From assembly GCF_020438995.1 (NCBI RefSeq), contig NZ_JAGQTN010000239.1, forward strand, positions 1 through 64,000: a stretch of DNA of 64,000 nt, given 5' to 3'. Made by a program: the position numbers and the translations under genes. Position 1 is the first letter of the stretch; every line of letters starts with the position of its first letter. Shown here one piece after another: positions 63,401 to 64,000 of this stretch. The notes beneath the pieces were generated by a model. The model searched no databases. It saw only the letters and a list, made by a program, of their open reading frames with translations, and was not told where the DNA came from. This DNA comes from Gordonia sp. (in: high G+C Gram-positive bacteria) (lineage in GTDB: Bacteria; Actinomycetota; Actinomycetes; Mycobacteriales; Mycobacteriaceae).

Positions 63401-64000
63401 CGGTGACCCCGACCCGGTCGAGGCCGAGCAGATCGGCATACACGGCAGCGAGTGCGTGCTCCGTATCGGATTCGGGTGCAACGTATTCGGTGGCGACGAT
63501 CTGCAGGTCCGGGGCGGGCAGGGCACGCCGGTCGAGTTTACCCGACGAGTTGAACGGCACAGTCTCCAGCAGCACCCACACCGTGGGCACCATGTAGGCC
63601 GGCAAGGCCGCGGCGGCGGCGGCCTTCACCGCGTCGAGATCGACGGCCGCCGGCGCCAGGTATCCCACCAGCGATTCGGCGCCGGTGTCCGAGGTGGCGA
63701 CGGTGGCCGCGGCGTGCACCACACCCGGTGCCGCCGCGAGCACGGCCTCGATCTCGCCCAGTTCGAGCCGCTGGCCGCGCAGCTTGACCTGAAAGTCGCT
63801 GCGGCCCAGGTACTCCGCCTCGCCGTTGAAGTTCCATCTGGCGAGGTCGCCGGTGCGGTACAGCCGACCGCCCGGGGTGCGAGGGTCGGCGACGAAACGC
63901 TCGGCCGTCAGCCGTGGCGCCGACGCGTACCCCCGGGCCACCTGCACGCCACCGAGATACAGTTCACCCCGTACACCGGGCGGAGTCGGCCGCAGTCGGG
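41520..64000 (-). CDS. Giant non-ribosomal peptide synthetase (5' end outside window)
   Basis: The frame is open from the window edge (64000) to the stop at 41520, giving about 7490 visible residues; the true start lies beyond the window. Order from the visible N-terminus: adenylation (end only)-PCP; C-A-PCP; C-A-PCP-E; C-A-PCP; C-A-PCP; C-A-PCP; C-A-PCP-TE. So one partial and six full modules are visible. All C domains keep HHxxxDG, all PCPs have GGNS or GGDS, and every A domain has a TSGSTGxPKGV core. A single epimerase follows the second full module, and the next C domain has the divergent DCL look (APLQQGLFF, HHLILDGW). A type I thioesterase ends the line. Domains are listed separately with hand-read specificity codes. 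mbtH follows directly. The product is a peptide of at least seven residues with one predicted Ser and one D-residue. The compound class is not identifiable from this window. Confidence 0.95.
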   Translation of the reverse strand, partial: RLRPTPPGVRGELYLGGVQVARGYASAPRLTAERFVADPRTPGGRLYRTGDLARWNFNGEAEYLGRSDFQVKLRGQRLELGEIEAVLAAAPGVVHAAATVATSDTGAESLVGYLAPAAVDLDAVKAAAAAALPAYMVPTVWVLLETVPFNSSGKLDRRALPAPDLQIVATEYVAPESDTEHALAAVYADLLGLDRVGVTESFFDLGGNSLAAMRLAARASEALGMEVSVREIFDAPTIRGLAQAVAGNDAALAPIVAVDPRPAQIPLSFAQQRMWFLNQMNTGSAAYNQPTVLKLTGDLDIDALYAALVGVVARHEILRTSFPAVDGVPYQKIGRASTIGAKLDWDVVDDPEEFAEAIGAGFDVTKHWPIRARVLELGSADGAGEYVLAVVTHHIAYDGESRTPLITDMVTAYSAHTADRAPEFAPLEVQFADYAIWQHEVLGSPDDPESVVGRQLDYWRGQLAGLPDVIDLPADRPRPAVAGGRGAALDFDIPAETGRRIADYAAQAGATPFMVVHSALAVLLARLAATDDIAIGTPVAGRGQRVLDPLVGMFVNTLILRTRVDGSLSFAEFVDRTRTTDLDAVANADVPFETIVDAVGAVRSQAFSPLSQVWLSLNRSVLPELADADAAAGEIAGLKVSAVGTDELPAKVDLLVGVGQADDGPWYSSMVYATDLFDESTVRIFADQLLAILDAVLDNPDIAVGDIELGSGASVLTRPQPLVNAVAPVGRQIVDAEYVLTGGQGVDPLPLGDLFARAAQTWGPRQAVIDATGAALTYTQLDEQSNRLARWLIGRGIGAEDLVAVSMRRSVRLLVTIAAVAKAGAGYVPVDPDYPADRRQAFIADSAAALCLTVSADTDVADAGIDYVVLDDPAVEAQVASLDGDAVTDTDRLRPVRPDNLAYIIFTSGSTGHPKGVAVTHWGLANLGRELVDRASADEYSRVLGFASPSFDASVLEYMMALTAGGVLVYRPADAVGAEMLQGFMSRQAVSHLFLTPTVLATLDPATLPALRMVYVGGEAVPQSLKDSWAPFRRFQNLYGPTETTVAVTISKPLSVGAPVVLGDAFTGTGLMVLDARLRPSPVGAVGDLYITGYGMARGYLRRPALTVGAFVANPHCNPGDLMYKTGDLVRLRRGADGTPELEYAGRSDDQVKLRGLRIELGEIESVLTAHPSVHSAVVIGVGGSVATALAAYVVADKGVEIDVDELKSFAGERLPEYMIPASIMVLDEFPLTPIGKLDKRALPEPVIAVGEYVAPQTSEEQAVAEVFADILGVGTDEVSVSTSFFDAGGNSLSATRVAARAAAALGVEVTLRDVFEAPSVRELIAAVAGHSAALVPVSAADPRPDRIPLSFAQQRMWFINQFDPSLPTYNVPAILRLTGALDVDALRQAVVDTVARHEVLRTSFPDSQDGRPGDGPRQLIGDIAEFDDRGIWRIAASEAELMASAATGFDVAGDWPLRAMLWPTTDGAEPEYLFAVVTHHIAVDGESLLPLVSDVVTAYRARTAGAVPQWSPLPVQFADFAIWQHDVLGSADDPQSVVGRQLDYWREQLADVPDVLELPADRRRPAVASHVGARTSLTIPAEVGERITAVAAERGITPFMVVHAALAVLLARLSDTDDIAVGSPIAGRGDEALDPLVGMFVNSLVLRTRIVSGETFDALLERVRTTDLEAFANSDVPFETVVDALDPVRSEAFAPLAQIALSFNPGASVDGADVTVDDLRVAPIAAPLVPAHQDMTVVVTSGPAGEPWSAMATYATDLFDEPTVSSMLGRLIRLLDAVTDDPGRAVGDVDLLGDGEREQVLADSAGPPADTAAGTVAAALASALTATAPERTAVVFGDRTVTYGEFAAYVNTTARQLISAGVGPDTAVGLSFGRGVEMAVAIHAVLVAGGQFVPVAPDAPEDRAAYICDTAAVSLMLSDDVDRKRIPGIETLVIDCTQLAGTGADIRQIADSERLGTLTPENAAYTLFTSGSTGRPKGVTVSQRALLAQVNADRDHYGLTADDVFVQMLEYTFDPAVLEFMRPALLGAPLIMLAPGTNRDPQAIADIIATHRVTAAMIAPVMLAAMIETLGSHTEWSATLAKVSTGGEAVPPAVAAAVASAWPSAGLHNQYGPTETTIYSTIHDYDPATGRIAIGKPVAGIRAYVLDDRLGLVPDGVAGELYLGGDQVARGYSSQTVTTAERFVADPFGPAGSRLYRTGDTVRWSGGLLEYLGRKDFQIKLRGQRIELGEIETVLVSAPGVRYAAAAVASTETGAQHLVAYVSGSSLDMEAVKTVASEKLAAFMVPTVWNELAEIPLNSSGKVDRKALPAPDFGAASAYVAPLGAVEELLASVIAGLLHVERVSVTESFFALGGDSIMSIQLASAMRASGFALSPREIFVHRTVRAIARAMTDESAQLPPLAEPDGGGAGRIPLPPTVSMMVEQSSEPEDFADFNQSAVLTAPDGLSVEALAEVLGVVVDHHPMLTARLELTPSARYELTAGTGFDAVAAVSALTSEFAVDTEGFDADLVRAHAAAAAQLDPAAGGLVRAALVRDPAGAGRVVVVIHHLGVDAVSWQAIIEDLIVAWAQRSAGHPYHLRAVGTSERAWMSALSARMTTRTDGAAEAYWLARLPEHTRFPAIDRDRDRENTAISFVHHIDPELTESLVTAVPEAFGGHVNDALLGALARAVRSWQTDRTGGSDDALTVLVEGHGRYEEVLATAPGAVRADLSRSVGWFTSIAPIRVEPGTDVVHAVKAAKEERLGQPDSGAGFGFLRYGLPGEVADRPLPPIIFNYLGAGGRTAKGAAVSEKPDEEPQQNAPLPFSRAGAPGLSALPAGRMIVGAPLSINASVDGLGRLSATVSFPSALFTEDEVRDLADRWTSELSGIVEFVAAGNEPGPSPSDIPGTDLTQHDLDVITGRFPGAAIWPPAPLQQGLFFQSELAAGTAGAVDVYVAQAVVELAGIDAARLREAAQALLTHHRVLRSGFVTAPSGAVVTVVPEHVELPWTEVDLGDLGADEVHARVEAIAAEQRVLPFDLSAPPLLRFVLATHGNSSTLVATNHHLILDGWSGPLVMADILALYATGETYTRTGAAGHDFGDYLDLIWSREKSTGEAAWRQVLAPVVGPTLVAPGYTASKEVLPQDIRTQLTPDLVAGLEAAARASGATLATALQFAWAVFLSRLTGDRVVTFGETVSGRPADLPGVESMVGLFINTLPVAVDVNPEATIADALAALQADKIKVLDYQHLSLPEISSAAGVGVGFDTLVVHESYPVDADSLTSAAPADTGDPDAAETGSGGEGLAITSAGFSDSTHYPLNMGTSPAGDALRLRLHYLPTAFTEAQVRVFISALAEIVRAIATDPAALIADIALTSADSAAAALEFADGGEPQRPSGTVADLLAAQFTGNPDGRALVLDDREVTYGELGARVNTLAAELIAMGVGPETAVAVRVPRSIEMVVALHAVIVAGGHFVPVDVEAPSDRVRYVLETSGADIVLVGAGSTFAQPGVRTVTVDCSSPVGSAVDAVTDARRRGPLRAGNALYTIFTSGSTGRPKGVTVTHEAFLTLLGSDGAENGFAASDVFLQELAYTFDPFVLELLRPVLAGGTLVLVGQDEYRDPQVIARLVTRHRITTAFFVTSMLSVMLDEFAADASWASTLRDVGIGGETVPPALAAQAVRAWPQVRLRNQYGPTETTIYSTRKVIDPQAPTVNIGGSARGNRTYVLDDRLRPVPPGMPGELYIGGDQVARGYASRVGLTAERFLADPFAAAPGTRMYRTGDLVRRTSGGELDFLGRTDFQVKLRGQRLELGEVEAALDAAPGVLHSAAAVAVADGGAQHLVGYVSPASLALDDVQEHVAQSLPPFMVPTVWVVLDELPLNASGKIDRKALPDPDFGALDEYVAPETGTETAVAGVFADLLGLPQVSVAASFFDLGGNSLSAMRLAARAGAVLGVEVSVRDVFEAPSVRALIAAVSGHTAAVTPVTAISPRPEPVPLSYAQQRMWFINQFDTTAITYNVPAVLRLTGELDVAALRAAVIDVLARHEILRTSFPAVDGVPRQLIGAVEEFDRRGIWRETDSEAELFTDAATGFDVAAQWPVRVRLCRTAGGEHLLAVITHHIAADGESQLPLVTDLVTAYSARAAGTDPAFAPLAVQYADYTIWQREVLGAPDDPSSALSRQLGYWREQLADLPDVLELPSDRPRPPVASYRGQRTSFGIPAAVGERIDAVAREAGVTPFMVVHAALSVLLARLSASDDIAVATPVAGRGQSALDPLVGMFVNTLVLRTRVAAAAPFTEILEQAKSADLDAFSHADIPFEAVVEAVDPVRSEAFSPLAQVMLSFDPGASVAEAEVAVAGLSIAPVAAPVVPAQLDLSFIVSSAPAGQDWAGTIISATDLFDESTVAVFADRLVRILDGLTARPTLPVGDVAWVPGEVIDGALTRSRGTDVVLPGESVVDLVSAQTARSRRGSALWFGGRGVSYAEFGARVNALARELISQGVGPNVAVGVAIDRSVELLVAIHAVVAAGGQYVPIATDAPADRVRYMLETAGVSLVLVADAESHVVSRLVADAPRTSTGGGAAAHSSSGVGGVTDSLVEVRGTSLETARAENVRTLVVTCEGAADLTVAPVTDADRIASLSRDDAAYTLFTSGSTGRPKGVTVSHRALMNRLEWMRDWYGLGRADTFVQKTPITFDVSVWELFLPFMIGAELVVAEPGRHGDADYLAELIGQRQISVMHFVPSMLAAYVDALGDERLAGLTSLRVVFTSGEALTVPPSQVLLSALPAVRLVNLYGPTEAAVDVTAYEVGRGDTVIPIGVPVPNTSTLVLDSRLRPVPPGVPGELYLGGVQVARGYAGQSRLTAERFVADPYGAAGARLYRTGDLVKWNGAGVIEYLGRTDFQVKLRGQRLELGEVEAVLAQVPGVVHAAAAVVKTGSGAEHLVGYLVPADVPVDAVKSVVAQKVPEYMVPTSWVLLDEVPLSAAGKLDRRALPAPDFAGAGDEFVAPDGADEELLAAVVAGLLGHDRVGVTDSFFALGGNSLSAMRLAARASDVLGVKVSVRDVFEAPSVRGLIAATSGNDGMLPPITPAQERPARIPLAFAQQRMWFINQLEPDASTYNIPLVVKLTGHLELSALRRSVVDLVVRHESLRTTYPAVDGVPYQVISDADDVEETLDWAAVDTVEDLWAELTRGFDVSSQWPVRVRITGGATASDGAGEWVLGLVVHHISADGESVPPLFADLATAYLAETSPGISDPAELPVQFADFSIWQHEVLGSPDNPESIASRQLSYWRTALAGLPDLVEIPTDRPRPPRASERGAYTTFGVPSGIADRIDAAATEFGVTRFMVVQAALAALISRLSATDDIAIATPVAGRGQQALDRLVGMFVNTLILRTRVDLGSGMRELLAQVRTADLDAFAHSDVPFDTVVDASDATRSGAFAPFSQVSLTFEKSGIADYEGGESITAAGADSGLTITPMPTEVFPARLDILVAVSPADAGDWTGSIIYATDLFDESTMDVFAESLLRILDEGLADTDRPLGGIRLAGELGVVNGGPKTGPKVLGELLSDAAARWGDRPAVTGDGITLTYRELDERSNRLARWLLGRYGVGADDLVALAIPRSVQGLTAIWAVAKTGAGYVAVDPDYPADRVAHMIEDSAAILGLSTTAVGEFPVTGAATWARLDEPGIAGEIAAQSAATIAPGELVSPVRETNIAYVIYTSGSTGKPKGVAVTHSGLLNLGTEEVRRAEVPEGARVLGFATPSFDASVFEYMMATMTGGTLVYRPQDALGGEVLQDFINGQGITLVGLTPTVLATLDPGTLRTPNRIYVGGEAISQLLVDEWASRWPMHNLYGPTEATVGVTITDAMRPGDLVDLGGPIAGADLMVLDALLGPVPVGVSGELYIAGCPLARGYLHRPDVTADRFVANPYGAPGERMYRTGDVVRWRYDHLGRPVLEYSGRNDDQVKLRGLRIELGEIEAVLNSHPEVSSAVVIGVGGQNATALAAYVVGDAGSVDVAELKAFVAQRMPVHMVPASVTVLDTMPLTPVGKLDKRALPDPMIEAHRFVAPATDAEAAVARIYADILDVDEVSVTASFFDLGGNSLSATRVVARASEVLGVAVSVREVFDAPSVRELIAAVSGNAATLAPIVAVEPRPDQIPLSFAQARMWFINQYDTTQSTYNVPAVLRLTGDLDTGALERSLVDLVERQQVLRTVFPTVEGVPGQRICDVTEFGQRGIWQIVDTEEQLLTEVSAGFDVSSEWPLRVRLLHVSGDEYLLGLVVHHIAADGESMLPLLSDIVTAYTARSAGQEPAWQPLAVQFADFAIWQHEVLGSASEETSVLGRQLAYWREHLAGLPEVIELPTDRPRPQVASRRGDSVSFEIPAHIGQVVERLARDSGATPFMVVHAALSVLLARLSASTDIAVATPIAGRGRSVLEPLVGMFVNTLVLRAEVDPSASFTTLLDQIRSVDLAGFTHADVPFESVVEAVDPVRSEAFSPLAQVMFSFDPGASATDAEMSLTGLSIATLPLPLIPAQLDLSVVVSSAPDGSAWEGGIVYAVDLFDASTIDAFAGTFVRVLEGLTAQPSTAVGDIDWLSADDAKQVARESAGGAVTIPEGSLPGVLAARAASNPDAVALWYEGREVSYAEFSARVSVLARELISAGIGTDAAVGVSIDRSIEMVVAIHAVVAAGGQYVPIATDAPADRVQYMMETAGVELVLVGAAGTPEVGDARTVVVDCSGPADLSVAPVTDADRLTPLRPDNAIYTLFTSGSTGKPKGVTLSHAAVLNRLWWGLDELPIDESDSVVLKTPYTFDVSVPELFAPLMIGARMVVLKGGGHIEPLYVAEIVERTRATMVHFVPSMLAVFVDVVGVERISRMDSVRIISLTGEAVPPAVAADLRSALPDILFYNLYGPTEAAVEITCESIERADATDSSVPIGVPVWNSTSHVLDGRLHRVPDGVVGELYLGGVQLARGYAARPDLTAERFVADPFGSGERLYRTGDLVRRRADGVLEYLGRTDFQVKLRGQRVELGEIEAVIAAAPGVVNAAVIVAKAPGGGDYLVGYVSPAEADVAAVASSARASLAEYMIPSAWMTLDELPLNSAGKIDRRALPAHDPTLLQEAYVAPEGHYENIVAAIFADVLGLEQVSAAASFFDLGGNSLSAVRVVDRLRKEFTIDVGLASLFSDPSVRAVAALIESGVRANNGVLLVLRTQGSRRPLFCVHPAGGVAWFYGGFVPYLADRPIYGLQDPHVVADEPAATDVVELAERYVQEMKQIQPAGPYNVLGWSLGGTIAHAVVALLQREGDTVAYLGVMDAVLLPVDDESQSADESGSADESAVGTDAVVGDGADVPGSDIDGVTGQEEAAGVTDTGIAADLLGGWRELFNLDESTQISSEEDLIGMIRDQIASLGLLTADEVDRVVEGFQTAPSLVGGYRPLDYTGDVQLFVATQDKSDPRALAQAWRAFVTGEIREVLVDTYHLGMADPQSLEVIGPELSRALDAADAAFPAGPSTDR
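42480..45625 (-). other. NRPS last module (C-A-PCP), module 6
   Basis: C domain with SFAQARMWFINQ and HHIAADGES. In the A domain the pocket residues read by aligning to GrsA-PheA are D-V-P-H-S-T-L-V-E (final Lys assumed). I know no confident match; a polar substrate seems likely. PCP has DLGGNSLSAVRV, then the thioesterase follows. Confidence 0.8.
45670..48800 (-). other. NRPS module 5 (C-A-PCP)
   Basis: C domain with AFAQQRMWFINQ and HHISADGES. A-domain pocket code read by hand: D-A-F-G-Y-G-L-V-G(-K). Together with module 1 it belongs to a different A-domain lineage from the others (LTYRELDERSNRLARW, FATPSFDASV, DDQVKLRGLRIELGEIE). Substrate not predicted with confidence; PCP has DLGGNSLSATRV. 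Confidence 0.8.
48850..52105 (-). other. NRPS module 4 (C-A-PCP), predicted serine
   Basis: C domain with SYAQQRMWFINQ and HHIAADGES. A-domain pocket code read by hand: D-V-W-H-F-S-L-V-D(-K), very close to the well-known serine code DVWHLSLIDK, so Ser is the likely substrate. The N-terminal part of this A domain carries a ~45-residue in-frame insertion encoded by the inverted-repeat element 50247-50373. PCP has ALGGNSLSAMRL. Confidence 0.85.
50247..50373. mobile_element. MITE-like inverted-repeat element inserted in frame in A domain 4
   Basis: Outer terminal arms GGTTTCGAGGCTCGT (50247-50261) and ACGAGCCTCGAAACC (50359-50373) are perfect inverted repeats. Directly inside, CCTCGCACCTCAACC (50263-50277) pairs with GGTTGAGGTGCGAGG (50334-50348); one side has about ten extra bases. 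The ~56-base middle has no gene. The sister domain A6 lacks this stretch. Such GGTTTCGAGGCTCG..CACCTCAACC repeats are, to my recollection, common between genes in Gordonia-like genomes. Confidence 0.7.
52150..55340 (-). other. NRPS module 3 (C-A-PCP), C of the D-accepting type
   Basis: The C domain directly after the epimerase has PPAPLQQGLFFQ and NHHLILDGWS, as expected for a DCL condensation domain taking a D-residue upstream. A-domain pocket code read by hand: D-P-L-F-G-G-Q-I-Y(-K), nearly that of module 2. No confident substrate. PCP has DLGGNSLSAMRL. Confidence 0.8.
55400..59975 (-). other. NRPS module 2 with epimerase (C-A-PCP-E)
   Basis: C domain with SFAQQRMWFINQ and HHIAVDGES. A-domain pocket code read by hand: D-P-L-M-S-G-Q-I-Y(-K). 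The PCP has ALGGDSIMSIQL, the GGDS form usual before an epimerase. The E domain (about 56800-55400) has HHLGVDAVSW at the active site, VEGHGRYEEV and NYLGAG. The residue added here should be passed on in D-form. The active-site Gly after Asp is Ala here. Confidence 0.85.
60020..63225 (-). other. NRPS module 1 (C-A-PCP), first complete module in view
   Basis: C domain with SFAQQRMWFLNQ and HHIAYDGES. A-domain pocket code read by hand: D-A-L-F-Y-G-L-V-A(-K), suggesting a hydrophobic substrate. The same A-domain lineage as module 5. PCP has DAGGNSLSATRV. Confidence 0.8.
63270..64000 (-). other. NRPS partial module at window edge (A end and PCP)
   Basis: Only the C-terminal part of an adenylation domain is visible (RLYRTGDLARW, SDFQVKLRGQRLELGEIE, NSSGKLDRRALP), followed by a PCP with DLGGNSLAAMRL. 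The specificity-determining part lies outside the window. Confidence 0.9.

Overview
The window is high-GC actinobacterial DNA. Two secreted antigen-85-type mycolyltransferases imply a mycolic-acid cell envelope. Together with a narGHJI-narK cluster, an actinobacterial spc-type ribosomal protein block and a very large MbtH-assisted NRPS, this points to the Mycobacteriales. Gordonia or a close relative is my best guess; no 16S gene or other marker here fixes the genus.

Layout. (1) 1-5.1 kb is an accessory region. It holds small lower-GC genes, two Rpn-family (PD-(D/E)XK) nuclease genes on the minus strand, an AAA/DUF4143 ATPase between them on the plus strand, relics of a small companion gene, and long palindromes. 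Both rpn genes carry, at the same place in the reading frame, a strong Shine-Dalgarno and ATG that would produce the C-terminal domain alone. This matches the large/small (toxin/intragenic inhibitor) arrangement described for E. coli Rpn proteins. (2) 5.1-22.9 kb encodes three paralogous giant Ig-like/VCBS/propeller-repeat proteins (916, 1300 and 2660 aa) and then a polytopic membrane alpha/beta-hydrolase. (3) 23.2-31.2 kb is the respiratory nitrate reductase operon narGHJI-narK, with tight translational coupling. (4) 31.3-32.7 kb (minus) is rplN-rplX-rplE-rpsN. It is cut off from the rest of the spc operon by the convergent nar operon. (5) 32.9-36.5 kb (minus) is a two-component cluster: response regulator, histidine kinase, degenerate kinase-like membrane protein and receiver-less LuxR protein. 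(6) 36.7-40.5 kb holds an acetoacetate-decarboxylase-family gene, two mycolyltransferases and a lipoprotein between them. (7) 40.6-64 kb (minus) is an NRPS locus. It has a gene larger than 22 kb, truncated by the window edge, with a partial module, six full modules, one epimerase and a terminal thioesterase. An MbtH gene and a terminator follow, then a small orphan protein resembling the start of an adenylation domain.

How the parts work together. NarGHI is a membrane-bound quinol:nitrate oxidoreductase matured by NarJ and fed by NarK. The NRPS, helped by MbtH, would make a peptide of at least seven residues containing a predicted Ser and one D-residue, released by the TE. The mycolyltransferases act on the envelope. 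The propeller proteins are probably secreted or surface proteins of unknown role. The most interesting signals are the intragenic start in both rpn genes and a small inverted-repeat (MITE-like) element inserted in frame in NRPS adenylation domain 4.
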